Assembly (NCBI GenBank): GCA_037447605.1
Contig: CM074804.1
Coordinates: forward strand, 7,872,527 to 7,936,526
DNA from: Zygnema circumcarinatum
Lineage: Eukaryota; Streptophyta; Zygnematophyceae; Zygnematales; Zygnemataceae
Direction of reading: 5' to 3'
Length of the DNA: 64,000 bases
Positions 49,667 to 62,741 of this stretch are shown here, piece by piece. The notes beneath the pieces are model-generated. The model was not told the origin of the DNA. It saw only the letters and a program-made list of their open reading frames with translations, and did not search any database. How positions within the stretch are numbered: position 1 is the first letter of the stretch; every line of letters begins with the position of its first letter. Position numbers and translations under genes: made by a program.

Positions 49667-52632
49667 ATGAATAACTCTCAGGCCAGCCTTGCAGCTGGTT
49701 TCTGCGCCGGTATTGCTGAAGTTATTGTAGGTCAGTCTCTGCATTTCATCTCCCCTGATTTTCTTTTTATCGCTCTCTTTCGCGATCTCTTTGTCAATTT
49801 TTATCTCATTCATGAAGCAGAAGGCCCTTATGGTTTGCGCGACATTTGTCGGTTTGCTCACCATATGATTTGGAGTCATTACAGGCTATCCATTTGACAC
49901 TCTAAAGACGCGCCTTCAAACTTGTGGCTCTTTGGAGAGAGGCAGCTGCTTCGACTTGTTGGCGGCGTGGAGATGTGCATTGGCCTTATTCAAGCAGGAA
50001 GGGGTGGGGGGGTTTTACAGGGGGCTCATCCCTCTTATGCTGCAGGTAAGGAGAAGTGCATCCTTCTCCCCCTCTCTCGCGCACTCTCTCCTTCTCTCTC
50101 TCCTCCCCCCTTTTTTTTTGCATGTTCGAGGCTTACATATGGTAACATGTCCCTTCAAGGTTTTTTTTCTGGCGCCACCTTCTCTTAATCTCCGGATGTG
50201 GTTAAGATACTCCGTTCTTTTCGTCTGAGCTCCAATCCCTTTATTCGACTCGCCTCCCCTGCAGGAGGCCTTGGGCGTGTCCCTCCTCTTTGGCGCACGT
50301 GACTGGATGAGGGAACACTTTGGGGCTGATATAAGGCGGCCCGGAGCCTTCATCATTGCCTGCTGCCTCATTGGCTTGCTAGAGGCCCTCGTGTACTGCC
50401 CCTTGGATCATCTTAAAGCGCGAATGCAGGTGGAGGCACCCTCCTCCCCTTTTTCTTCAGGATTTCTTATAACATGTTTTTGAAATAAAGAAATGGATGA
50501 GTGGTTTAGTACCCCTGTCCTTGGTATAAGCAAGTTTCAAGAGATTGTCGTCGAGTAGACTGCTATTCTACCAATCGGTCTGTCAGAAACCATGTCCGCA
50601 CCCTCGTTTTCAGACTCAGGTTGCACAATCATTTCCCTCGTCTCCTTCTCCTTTCTCTCCTTAAGCCGCTCCGTTTCCACACGTTGATCGTTTACATCAG
50701 TAGTAATAATTTATTTGGAATGCTGAAATGTACCCACGCAATTCATTCGATTTCATAGGTAAAAGCCAACAACGACCGACTACCTATGAATGGAAAGCCC
50801 TTGAGGAGTCCTCCCCCAGAACCAATCATCGGAAAAGGTCGAGGAGGATATGGTGGAGAGACTGGTAGTGGGGCGAGGTCATACATGGACGACTCTTTAG
50901 ACAGAGGGGCCAATGAGGGACCAGGAGGAGCGTTTCTCGAGCTCCGAGCATGCCTTTGGAGCGTTATACGGGCTCGAGGATATTCAGGCCTTTACCTGGG
51001 CTTCTTCCTGCAGGTCAAGCTGTTTTCTGAAAACTGTTTAGTATTCTCGAAGCATTTATTCATTTTGAGTGGCACCAATGTGCTCGTTGTAGGCATCGTC
51101 CTCCTCCCTCTCCTCCCGCTCCCTCTCGCTGTCCAAGCTAAAAGCAATCAATTAGGAGGAAAGGCCCCACTCCCCTCCTCCCTCCCTCCCTCCCTCCCTC
51201 CCGCCCGCCCGCCCTTCCCGCTCTCCCTCCCTCTCTCCCTCCCCTCCCTCACTTTCACTCCACCCTTTCCCCTTGTCCCCTTTCCCCTCTCTCTCCCACT
51301 CTAACACTTATTATTTAGAGCTTCATGTCAACGTTGTGCATGTATGTGATGGGCTTGGGCTTTAGTTGTTCCCGATCTCACAGAACAAGGCATTGCATAT
51401 GTGCAGTTCTTTAATCTTTTAGAGGCGGTTTTGGTCAGTTGAATCAATCCAGATTCGTCCGCATTGTTCAATGCAGGCTGGCATTGAGGAAACTTGCATC
51501 CCTCGAAATGCATGAACCAAGCCGTGTGAAAACTGTTGGTATTGAACTGAAGTGCACAGTCTGCAGACTTCATGCTTGTGTTTACTGCTGGCTTATGTCA
51601 GCTAGCAGCCTTCATGTTTCTTAGGTTTTTTTGTGAAGCTTTTAGGAGTTTTTAGGTGTTTCCAAGGTTTCCAAGTTCAGATTCAGCTCGTGGACGGGGG
51701 GTGACGACTTGAGAAGGTTTTGGATGACAGGCTTTGAAGGAAATGGTCGGCAATGTCGCCCTCTTTGGAGTGTATGACACCACAATGCTGCTGTTCAGTG
51801 GATCACATTCCGCCTCCCAATCATGGACCGCCATTTGGCCTGCGGGAAGCCTGGCAGGAGTGTCATATTACTTGGTACGTTTGGCTTGGTTGCACCTTGT
51901 TCCTGAAGCCACAGGGCTAGTAGTATTAGTATAAGTGGTCGGTGCCTTTATGTAGTTTCTATAAGAGGACTTTAGAATCATCCAGTGCCCTCTTGTTTTC
52001 TTTCTACTTTGAAGTGTGCAAATAGGACTCTCTTTCACATGTAGGGCTGTAGTTTCCACCCATTTCACTCTCCTTACGCAAGCAAGTCCATCATGGCTAC
52101 TTGGTTCCCCTTCCATTTTCTCTAACCTAGAACTTGACCTATGTCCCTCCGTTACTTTCCTTGATGGACTCCGAAGTTTATTGTAATCGGCTCACCCCCA
52201 TCTACCCTCCATCTTAATTCTGAAAAACGTCAAAACCAAGTAGAACTTGTCCATCCACTATTACCTCCCTTAATAGCACAGTGATACCTCGTGTGTGTGG
52301 AAAAAACCCCTCTTACTGAACCTGTGGTTGCGCAGGTGAGCTTCCCCCTAGACACCATAAAGAGCAAGCTGCAGACGGACTCTCTGGTCAGTCCCCGCTA
52401 CCAGGGCTCCGTCCACTGCATCCGAAAAGTCCTCTTCCAAGAGTGCACCTTCCAAGACCTCTACCACGGGCTGTCCATGTGCCTGCTGCGAGCCATCCCG
52501 GGAGGAGCTGCGGAGTTTTTCGTGTTTGAGCTCGTGTTCATAATGTTGTACAAAGGAGCCAACCCCACGAAGCTGCCGGGACTCATCAATCTCGGAGTCA
52601 TGCAGACTGAGATTTCCGACCTACTCCATTGA
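49667..52632 (+). CDS. Mitochondrial carrier family protein (SLC25)
   Basis: Six-exon model: join(49667..49730, 49885..50045, 50265..50429, 50759..51013, 51731..51874, 52336..52632), 1086 nt, 361 aa, phases consistent. Three carrier repeats each carry a PX[DE]XX[KR] signature: YPFDTLKTRLQ, CPLDHLKARMQ and FPLDTIKSKLQ. Carriers exchange metabolites across the inner mitochondrial membrane through six helices; the substrate cannot be told from the sequence, though the repeat layout is nearest to the basic-amino-acid/acylcarnitine group (inference). A polar, glycine-rich segment of about 55 residues (NGKPLRSPPPEPIIGKGRGG and onward) sits in the matrix loop of repeat 2, which makes the protein longer than the usual 300 residues. 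There is no separate presequence, as normal for the family. The stop codon is followed by a CT tract. Confidence 0.88.
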
Positions 52633-52651
52633 TGCTACGGGTGTCGCATTC

Positions 52652-52693
<42 letters not shown>

Positions 52694-53875
52694 CCCCACT
52701 CTCGGTTAGAGGCCACTTCCAGCAAAGCAAGAAGACCATTCCATCGGTCAAGCGGGAGAATAAGCCTACAGCCGCAATTTATTTTCAAAATTCGTGACCC
52801 CTTAATTAGTGCATGGGGGTATACTTGGGGATTCTGCTCCGGAATGGGGAGCCCTTGGTTACATGGTAGGCAAGGGAACGGTGTTTTAGCATCCCCAACA
52901 TTGATTTATTTTATTGTAGATGTTTTAAAGTTAGTGTTTCCATGTGCGTGCTTAGGCGTTCGAATAAGGTAGGTCCGCCAGGTTCAACATATATAGATTT
53001 TTTTGGCTTCCTGCTTCTGCTAGCATAATGGTGGCCTCCTTTGAGGGAGCGCCTGACCGGGAGTTTCATTCAAGCAGGCTCTTTTTCGGGCTCACGCTGA
53101 TGCTGCTACTTGACGTTTCTATGCTGCAACTGCCCGACCGTAGCACTGTTTGCGTTCAAGTGCCATCACTTTCATGAGCTGATACGATGCCTCCAGGTGC
53201 TTCAATTCTCGCTTCACCTATGTTTGTTTGAAGGAAGGGGCGGAGAAGCTGGGGGAGGAGAGGACGAGGGAGAGGGAGAGGGAGAGGGAGAGGCAGATCG
53301 ACGGTAGTCAACAGCCATCCCCTCTCACTATGTTTACTGTCATGGGAGCATGCGATTTATACCCATGCCATACACGTCGCCGCGTTTGTGAAAGGAGAGA
53401 TGCAGGACTGATATCCTTCCAGATCTTTTCGCCGCCAAAAAGACTGACATGTTCGCATGTAGCAGCAAAATACTCTCTCTGTTACTGACAGGTTACAGTT
53501 GAGGCCTCCAAGAAAAACCCTGAAGGGGCGAGTCCCATGAAAGTCCTCCATAGAAGCTCGTAATTTGAAAGGGTGAGATAAAAGGAGTCACTCTTATCAA
53601 AATGTACAAAACAAATTCCTTTTTTTCTTAAAAAATAAACATAAAACATACACTTCGGCTCCCCTTCTTTGCTTTTTTCAAACCAAATAACGCGCGTCTC
53701 AACACGCCTTCTGAGAAGCCTCCTTAGCCAACAGGCTCCCGGAGACTAAAAACAGGCATAGTACACATTCATCTTCGCCTCTAACCCACAAATGTACAAC
53801 TTTTTGATGACCGCAAGAAAAATTCTCACACGAAGTACGTCGGAAAAAAACTTGCAGCCGGATTTAGGGTTTCGA
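52633..53875. other. Intergenic between convergent carrier and cystatin genes
   Basis: Contains a CT microsatellite (52655-52691) within the likely carrier 3'UTR, a GAGAGG hexamer run (53258-53296), and the A/T-rich 3' flank of the cystatin. No gene is seen. Confidence 0.5.
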
Positions 53876-54519
53876 TCAACTCTGAGAGGGCCCAAAGCTC
53901 TCTAAAGACTGATGATTCTCCCACGGCTTCACCCACACCTTGGCATCAAACCTCTCCTTGTTCGAGCCGGTGTCAGCTTCCAGAGTCAAGTGGTAAAGCG
54001 TCCCCTGCACGACCTGCTGCTTCGCGGAGATCACACGAATGAATGACAGGCGGCCATTCTGCACATGTTTCAGAATGAGTATTTGGAATTAGACATTCTT
54101 CGGACATGCTGTCAAGGGGGAAGGGAAAGCAAGGGTGTGAGAAAAACAGTACGTGAAGGGAGCCAAGGAGGGAGGGGTAGGAAGAGAGAGAGTGAGAGAG
54201 ATGAGGAGAGAGAGGGAGAGAAAGAGAGAGGGAGAGAGAGAAAAAGAGAGAGAGAGGGCAGAGAGATAGTGAAAGAAGGAAATGGAAAGGCAAGAAAGGA
54301 TGGAGGGACAGAAGTAGGAGAGTATCAAGGAAGCAGAGAGAAAGAGAACATGGAATTTGAAGATACGAGAAAAGCACAGAGAGAGGAGAAGAAAGAGAGG
54401 GCGAGTGATCGCCTCCATACATTTTTGGCATTGTGCTCCTGCACCGCGTACTTGGCATACTTCTCCGCCTCGCCATTGGAAAACACCTCCTTCAGCCCAC
54501 CCAGCAGGCCTCCCGCCAT
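53876..54519 (-). CDS. Phytocystatin (cysteine protease inhibitor)
   Basis: Two-exon model: complement(join(53876..54058, 54421..54519)), 282 nt, 93 aa. Exon 1 has the N-terminal glycines (MAGGLLGG) and the plant-type helix (AEKYAKYAVQEHN, a variant of the LARFAV signature). Exon 2 has the central inhibitory loop QVVQG (QxVxG) and the PW motif (VKPWEN) of the second hairpin. Cystatins block papain-like and some legumain proteases by inserting these loops in the active-site cleft. No signal peptide is seen, so the inhibitor is probably cytosolic. The size is normal for a single-domain phytocystatin. The single intron carries a GA tract. Upstream of the ATG is a CT-rich (plus strand) leader at 54520-54605. 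Confidence 0.9.
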
Positions 54520-55771
54520 GGCCCTCCCTCCTCCTCTCTCTGCTTCTCCTCTCCCTCCTCCCGCTCCTCCTCCTTCTCCTCTCCCTCTCCCACTCCCGCC
54601 CTCTCCTCCCCTCCAATGTGCGCTGGAACTTTTCTCTTTTTCTCGTTTTTTTATCAAAGAATGCTCTCTCTTTCTAGCCCACAAATCTTTAAAATTTCGG
54701 CCCTTCCGCTCTCTTTGGCTCCCTCTATAATCGAATTTCGAATTTCGATATTCAAAATTTTAAAGTTTCTCATTGCAAACCGGTTAGACAGTGGGCCGTC
54801 GTGGCGTGGTCGTGACGCCATGGTCAACGAACGGGACCCAGCTTGACGTTGACTTGGGGCGAGCGCCTGCCGCGTGCCATCTAGACACGTGGCATGCTGT
54901 GGGGCACGATGAGATTTACCACCTGTCTATGGTGCCACGTCGGACAGTTCCGCAAGTCACACTCCATGTCACAGTTCACAGTCCCGTTACATTTAACAGC
55001 TTAATGATTTCATGACGTCATCGCAATCAGTTAACTGTAAAGTTCTGTCCTACATAGATTTGTCAAATTTTCAAATTACAAATTTACAAATTTCTCGATT
55101 GGTTGCGCGAGGAGTTTCGCAAGGGAGTTAGCGAATCATCGCCGGGTATGACCTGCTGCAACTTCCAAAGCTTTCAAGCTTTTTGTTTTAAAAAAAAACT
55201 CTGTTATCAACCCTGTTAATATTAAGTGGAACCAACAGAACTTGATGCTGCTGTTGCAGCTGTCACCGTCTTCGTTTGCCGCATGGACTTTGCAGATCCG
55301 TGCGACCCACATCGTGCTGGCGCAGTGAGCCCTAGGCTCGCAGCCCCACAAATTACCCCACTCATTACAGTTTGAAATTTCGACTGAAATTGCCGTGACT
55401 GGGTAAGCACACACCGAAAGGCCGCCAGTCCTTTCTTATGACTAGGAGTGACTGCAGCAAGAGGAGTACACGACCCATATAATGGCGATCAGTAGTAGGG
55501 TAAATTTATCTCTCCACCTTATGGACAACACCGTATTGTACCTCTGTGCCTTGACCCATAGAATCAAACGACGATGGGAAGAAAGGAGGCCACTTCTCGT
55601 CTTCGCTAGAGATCATCGCAGGGGTCAGGTTCTGATCAGGTTATCATGTCACAGAATTACTGCATAGACTGTAGTGATGAACAAAATGTTTATGGGTTTT
55701 TCTTCTATCTCTAAGGAAACGGAATCAGCTTCTGCTGAACTGAACACAAACAAAAAAGAAAAAATGTGTTG
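54520..55771. other. Intergenic between cystatin and INCENP genes
   Basis: Cystatin promoter and 3' flank of the INCENP gene. Two G-box-like cores (cacgtggc at about 54891 and ccacgtcg at 54933) lie 370-420 bp upstream of the cystatin ATG. A minus-strand open frame of 47 codons (55365-55222) looks transit-peptide-like; it is listed separately. Confidence 0.45.
55222..55365 (-). CDS. Possible short ORF, 47 aa, transit-peptide-like
   Basis: Starts at ATG 55365 and ends with TAA. Composition is Ala/Ser/Thr-rich with Arg and Lys and no Asp or Glu, for example TVTAATAASSSVGST at the end, which resembles a chloroplast transit peptide. No mature domain follows and no downstream exon was found, so it may be a chance frame or the first exon of an unresolved gene. 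Confidence 0.2.
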   Translation of the reverse strand: MSGVICGAASLGLTAPARCGSHGSAKSMRQTKTVTAATAASSSVGST

Positions 55772-57887
55772 TTACACGTATCCCATCGCCTTCTTGTATG
55801 CGATTTGGTCCTGCAAAGTCAGGCGGTCGTCTGACCAGTTGCCGCTGCTTGTTCGCTTTCGGAAGTTGCGTTTCTTTCTCAGTCCTGCGAACTCCGTGAA
55901 CACTGCCAGTCCCAAAAGCAATGTAATGGAAAATGAATTGACGGAGAAGTTTGTAATGGATCACAGAAAGATGGAGGCTTCAGCTTATAGTTTTGTGTAT
56001 TAATAATCGCAGAACTAAGGAAAGCAGGACTGAGATTACTGGAGGTGCTCTGCTCACCTTCGTTGAGATCGCAGGTTTTGACGTCGTCAAATATTTCGTC
56101 AGGATTGATGGCTGCTTGTGCAATCACATGCGGCATGAGATACCTTTCCCTGTGCAGCCAGCCTCAAACAGAGAGTCAAAACCTTATAAAATAGGTAGAA
56201 ATCATCAACATTGGCAGGAAAGCAACGTGAAGGCCCTGGCCCTGTATCTGTTAAGCAGGGCCTCTTCATTTTCAAACCATATTGACTTACTTTGTCCAAA
56301 GAGGGCACGGCTTCTTCGCTCTCCTATCCAGTTCCTCGTCCTCATCATCTTCATCGTCAGAGTCTCGGTAAGGCGAAATCTCGTAGTTTGCAGGACCTCC
56401 AATTGGGACTGCAATCGGCTCCTGAACCACTGGTGTCGCTTTCAAAGAGTGAAGGTCAGGGTCTTCTGATCCCCCCCTGCTGGTTTGTGTGCCTTTGACC
56501 CCCCCGGACTTTTTAGTAGCCAACAGAGACGACTTTTCAACTGATCCAAGTGCGCCTTTTCCATTCTGATCCGTCTCCTTCGCCAGAGCAATTGAAGCCT
56601 CCTCCGTAGTCTTCTTTTTGACAGCAGCATTGCTTAGCCACCCTCCAGGCCCAACCACAAGGTTCGATCCAATAGTGCCCCCCACAACGCGCTCTGTAGA
56701 CTTAAAGCTACTTTCCTTTGAAAGGTCGATGAACTTGCCAGCTTTGAGTTCAACAGCTTTGTTGGCTCCTTCAGAAGGAGGGTTCCCCATCAGAGATGCA
56801 AGTGATCGCTCTTTATAGAAGGAAGTGGGTCCTGACCTTCCCGCTGTTCTCAAAGCCCCCCTAAGTGCACCAGCATTCTCAGCTGATAAGGACAATTCTG
56901 CAAGAGCAGAAGACCCCCTTTCCATTGCTGACCCCTTAACATAGGAGGGTTCACACATACCCATCCCACTCACACTATCCTTTCCAACCGTATGCTGCAA
57001 GCCCTGTTGCGGTATGAAAGAGGAAGTAGCTCCTGCTTTAACGGCATTCCCTATGCTTCCTGTCACTTTAACTCCGGGAGCTATAAGAGCCCCGCCCAAG
57101 GCGTATTTCCAAACGGGGCTGCCTTGAACTATAGCTGATGGGAGTTGGCCGTGGAGACTGTGAGCTGCAGAAAGGGCAGCCTCTCCTAGGCGAGCCTGCA
57201 TAGAAGCCCACCAACCAATGTGCTTACATATGGGGACTTCACATTAGGGTCGGAGACTCACCTTCACATCTCATATATGCACTCTCCTGCAATACTGCAG
57301 TCTCCAGGCAAAAGGAAGGGGAATTTGTCTGTTGCTTCTCTACACAAGATTAGCCCTCCCATGATGGAATTGCACGGAGAGAGGCTCCTTTCAGCCGCAA
57401 AGCAACTGTTGCAGGGTGGTCGAGAATGTAGTAATTTTTTTTTTGGAATTCATGTCCAAACACTTACCCGTTTTTCTCCTTCAAGGCGCTTTTTTTCGTC
57501 GTCTTCCCATTCCTTCCTTTTTTGAAATAGCCCGTCCTTTATCTTTGCCTTCTCGACCACTTTCGCAACTTTTGCTTCCTCCTCCTCCCTCCTCCTCCGC
57601 TCTATGTCCCTCTCACGATCCAGTCGCTTCTCTCGTTTCTGTTCGTCCTCTGCAGCTTTCCTCTCTCTCTCTGCCTCTTCCTGTTCTCACATTTGCAGCC
57701 AATTTTCGTTTCAGTTTCAGAGCTCAATTATTCTTTCAGTCAGAGCCTCTATCATTTCAGATCACCCTGCATTCATAATGAGACACTACAGTTCAAAAAA
57801 CCTTTGAACTAAAGCATGGGAGTGTGAGCAGCCGTGGCTTGAACACTCTTCGAATGACAGCAATCAATGAAGATCATAACGATGGAC

Positions 57888-57918
<31 letters not shown>

Positions 57919-60900
57919 CGCTCTCCTCTCTCTCTCTCTCTCAAGTTACCTCATGCAGACCGCAATGCAGGGGCGTAGCATCCAGCACAGTAGCAGGATC
58001 TAGACTCGTGATGTCTAAGCATTCGCCAAACTTGAGGGAAAAGGAAGAAGCAAACTTACAGCAGCCTTTCTTCTCCTCTCCTTCTCCTCCAACTCCGCCC
58101 GTTGCTTCTCAGCCTGCCGTTCCGTCTCACCCCTCTTGGCCCTCACCACCTCTTCCCTCTGCCTCTTCCTTCCTGCTACCTCGTCGTCTTTTTTCTTCTT
58201 CTCCTCTTCTTTCAACTTCTTTTCCTCCTCCATCTTTTTCGTCTTTTCCATGTCCATCTTTGTCTTTGAAGTCGCCTTTCTCTGCCTTAGCTCTGGACCT
58301 GCCTGTCCAGACAAAGCTGTCTGACTCTCATCATATGCTTTAGATTCTGCTCCATGTCCTTCAAACTCTGATGAATCCAAATGTAACATACTATCATTGC
58401 TGAGATGGGGTCTTACAGAAGTCATCCTTCCGTCCTCCTCCCCTTTTTCCTGTAATGCGTCCCACACATTATGCTCATTTGCTGTTTCCTTGTCCAATAC
58501 TCTTTCCTTATTCTTCTCCCTGCCTCTCTCTCGGGCCCGCTCCATTTCCTGCTCCCTCTGTCTCTCCTTCTCCTCCTTTGCCTTCTCCATGGCAACTCTT
58601 CTCTGTTTCCTTTCTTCGGCCTTCCGCTCCTGTTCTCTACGAGCTGCCTCAGCCGCCTCCAAAGCTCGTACTTTCACCCCTTTCTTTCCTGCAACCCAAA
58701 GCTAAAAACAGGTCAAATTCGGAAGTCTTCAAAACTTCGAGTGAACCTTTACCTGCCTGATCTATACCTTTCTATTTCCAAAATCGAACTCTATGAAATG
58801 TGGTTGTTCACAGTCCTGCGTCTCCCTCTGCTTCAACCGGAGACACTAGTCTGTGATACTGCACAGTGCGGGCTGTCAAACATAGCCCAGTTCAGGTTTT
58901 AAAATGCCTTTCTACATTCAATCAGACCCTGATACAAGTCAAGCCATTCGAACATGTCTGCCATGCCTAGATCAAAATCATTTCCATTTTGTAAGTGGAC
59001 AGTAAAAGAGCACAAACCTGCGGCAGGTGGTAGTGGAGGCGGAGGCTTCTTCATAAGGGCTGCGAATGACACCACGGATGTGCAAATATTCGGACAGGGT
59101 CCCGATTTACTTTCTATTTCACCAATTGCATTCTCGACCTGATTCCCACTGCTTGCATGCTTTTCATTCTCCCAATTTGCTCCTTCTTCCAGCACTCTTA
59201 CTGAAGGGTTTTCTTGAAGCTCCTCCGCTCCCAGAAGCTGCTTCTGCTCAGCACTTAAGGCATTCGAAACACATTCCTCCTCAAACTGCTTCTCTAGTAC
59301 GAGCTTCCTTCCACTAAGAAGAGGTGAAACCTGCTCTGCTGCTGATGGCAGGTTTGGCATCTTTCTAGCGGAAAGGCTTTTGAGATATCCAAATACAGCA
59401 GCAACTCCCCTAGCAACACTCATTTGTCTTGGGCTTGGAGTAGTCTTAGCTTCTCCCGTCTCGACTATGGCCGGACTTGGAATCGGGGTGCCAGCACTTG
59501 GCCCATTTAATTTCTCCCCCACTTGAACTTGTGGGTCAAGTTTCTCATCGGCTTCAACTGGTCTGAAGGGCAGTGCGGCATCGTGGTTAAATTCTGCTTC
59601 CTCTTCTTTCTTCTGCAAGTTGGCATCCTCCTGTCTCATTTCTACAGCTCTTTCCTGAATATCCGGAGAATCTGTTAGCTCGAAGTTCTCATGGAGTTCA
59701 TCAATGTTGCCATTTTCCTTTACCTCCATTTCAGCATCTTCGTCCTCCTCTGACTCTTCCACATCGTCCTCCTCCTCGCCCTTCTTTCCCTCCTTCTCCA
59801 CCTCCTCCTCCGCTTCCTCCTCGTCTTCCTGCTGTTGCTGCTGCTCCTCCTCCTCCTCCTCCTCTTCCTCCCCCCTAATCTCCTGCTCAACCATGCTTCC
59901 TTCTTTCTCAACACTTGCTTCATCCTCTCCTATTGCTGATCCCCCTGTATTGCTTATTTTCCCCTGCACTGAGCTCAGAATCCAACTGCTTGGCAGGCTT
60001 TCAGGTTCGTGTTGTGCAGCATCATGGTTGAATTCTAAGTCCTCTCTTTGCAGGTTGAGATCATCTTGCCTAAGTTGTGAAAGTCTTACAAAATCGGTAG
60101 AAGTTGTTAGCACAAGATGCTGAACGGACTCACTCTTACTGACACTTTCTTTTGCTTTGACGAAGCCTTGTTCCTCCTTCTCTGACCCCTCTACCTCCTC
60201 CAACTCTTCGTCGTCCTCTGCTTCCTCCTCCCTCCCCTCCTCGCCCTCCTGATCCACTTTTTCCTTTCTCTCAACCTCCGCCCACTCCTCGTCCTCAACC
60301 ATCCTCCAATGTTTCTCAACTCCTGCTTGTTCTTCTCCATCTTCTGTTCCTTTCTTGCTATCATTCCCCTGCTGAAGGCTCAAAGTCCAGCTGCCTGCAA
60401 TACTTTCAGGCTCGTCAAGACCGTTTGATTCTGCTTTCTCTCCTTCCTTCTTCTGCATGTCAAAGTCCTCGTCTCTAGGCTTTAAGGCCCCTTTTCCTAT
60501 GCTCCAAGAAGCTATTGGCTCGAAATGTTCACCTAACTCACAGATCTTATCACTCACTTTTACCTCCGTAAGTCCTAGTTCATCGTTCACTTGGGATACT
60601 TCTACCTCTTCCTTCTCCTTGTCTTCCACTTCGTCATCTTCCTCCGCTCTCTCCTCGTTCTCCTCTCTCGCCTCCTCCTTCCTCTCCTCGACTACGCATA
60701 ACTCACAGGTGTTGTCACTCTCTTTTACCTCCGAAAGTCCTATTTCATTGCTCATTTGGGATACTTCTACCTCTTCCCTCTCCTTCTCCTCCACTTCGTC
60801 ACCTTCCTCCGCTCTCTCTGCTTTCTCCTCTCTCGCCTCGTCCTCCTTCCCCTCGACTATGCTGTCTCTTTTCTCAACTCCATCTGCTATTTTCCCTGTC

Positions 60901-62741
60901 CTGCTATTGTCGACTTGGACAAGGCTCAAATTCTGAGGACAAAGTTCCTCGTCACAAGCTTCCATGTAGCTCTCAAACTCTGAAAAGTCTCCTTCCGCCA
61001 AAATATCGAGGCCTGCAAACCCTCCCTCCAGTGCATTCACTCCCATACCTTTATACGCTTCATCGGTTGTCTGCAGGAGTGATCCTTCCCCTTCTGCTTG
61101 GAACTCCTGGTCTGCTTGGTCACCCAATTGGTCAGGATTCTCCCCCTTAATTTCTTCCAGAGCTGGAAGCTTCTCTCTTCTCCACTCTGATTCCTCCTCT
61201 CCCTCCGTTTCTCGGTGGGTCCCACCTGGAGATTCACTCGGCGTTGTCACATTCGTGGCCTTGTTGCCTTCGTTAGGAGCTCTTTCATCTTCAGTTGATA
61301 TTGAGCAGGAGACTGCATGCTGAAATTCGCCCTCGTTAATGAAACCAACCTTCACAGAATCAGTCAAAGAATGGTTGCCCTTTTTCCCTCTCATCTGCCT
61401 CGTCGATCTATTTGTCGGAGGATTTACTGCTGCTGTAGGATCTTTACTATCATTCCCTCGTGCCCGAGCTCCAATCACGGGCGACTCCTTTCTGATCGTT
61501 GACCCAGATACTTCTGCGAAATCTGAGATATCTCGTGATGGAACTGCAGGTATCGAAAGGTAGAGTACATCTTGGACTGTTTCCTGGTACCTATCGATGT
61601 CGTTCGCCTGCACTGCCACCTCCACTTTCTGGGAGGAAAGGTCCTCCTGCAGCATCAGAGCATCAACTTTGGCCGTACTATTCGGCTCCACCACCATCTT
61701 CGCCACTTCAATTGGACCTTCTTTCTCCTCTCTGCTTGCATGCGAGCTTGCTGCCAGCGAATACGAATTGGGATCCTCTGCAGCTGCTGACACTTGCGCG
61801 TCCTTTCTCAAACATGTTTTAGGTTGAACACCAGCTTTTGATTTGCTACAATCAGCAAAAGGGCTGCATATGCTATGCTTGGTACGGTCCAGTGGTAGGG
61901 GCCCAAGGCCTTTCTGGCGAGGCTTGACCTCCGATTCACCTCTAGCTAGTGTGCATCTATTCAGAGGTATCACATTCTCTTTGTTCTGACTACCCCAAAC
62001 AAGCTGCCTCATGATCTTGCCGCCTGTGGAAGGGGCCTCAGTTCCTCCTTCCCTCCGTCCTGTTTGCTGCTGAGCACTAGGGGCACGGATAGACGTCATA
62101 GCAAAATTGGAACTAGGAGTTTCAGTCGCAAACTTAATCAGACTGGGATCTGCCGGAAGGGAATCTAAGGGATGTAACCGAGCACGTTTTGCCTTATGGA
62201 ATCCCGACTCACCGGCTCCTCTACTGCTAAAAGTATTCTCAGTTCCAAAGTTTGCTGTGCGCTTTCGAGCCCAAGTGAATAAGACTTGCAGGTGCTCATC
62301 ACTAGCTTCTTTGCCCAGCTGCACATGTAGCCTCAATTTTTCCTGCGAACGTCATTCAGAAGCGAACTCAGAATGGAAGTGAGAGCTGTATTGAAAAAAG
62401 AAATCGAAAACAGGTCCGGTGCAGGCTCCGGTTTAACTGATTGCAAAGAAAAAATCGCTATGTGGAGCATAACGGTCAACTGTAGCCTATCAAACGAGCC
62501 TCATCAAATGTGCTTTTCTGCCAATATGGTGAAATAATTTCTGGTATATTGCTTGAAAAAAAAGCAGAAGTAACAGACCGGAAAGGCAGGTCCACTACAT
62601 ACTTTGAAAGAAACAATCTCCTGGAGCCTGAATTTTCGAAGAGAACGGCAACAATCCTGTAGCGTGACAGGCTTGGAATAGGTAACTCACCATAATAGCA
62701 TTCATACAGTTCAGTTCTCCAATCGTGTTGTATTCCGCCAT
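55772..62741 (-). CDS. INCENP: Inner centromere protein (INCENP / WYR) homologue
   Basis: Seven-exon model: complement(join(55772..55902, 56058..56143, 56291..57195, 57468..57680, 58060..58688, 59018..62342, 62691..62741)), 5340 nt, 1779 aa, all phases consistent. INCENP is the scaffold of the chromosomal passenger complex and activates Aurora kinase through its C-terminal IN-box. Here the IN-box is split over exons 5-7: NYEISPYRDSDDEDDEDEE, then INPDEIFDDVKTCDL, then KRTSSGNWSDD, where the TSS site is the Aurora activation phosphosite. Exons 3-4 (about residues 1126-1405) are a highly charged Glu/Lys/Arg helix, the coiled-coil/SAH region. The huge exon 2 is acidic and low in complexity, with Glu and Gln runs near 59760-59880 and an internal duplication near 60535-60855. 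The N-terminus (MAEYNTIGELNCMNAIM) begins at the ATG in exon 1. The protein is longer than animal INCENP, as in plants. Confidence 0.87.
57886..57944. repeat. (CT)n microsatellite in INCENP intron 4
   Basis: About 55 bp of CT on the plus strand between exons 3 and 4 of the INCENP gene. Confidence 0.85.
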
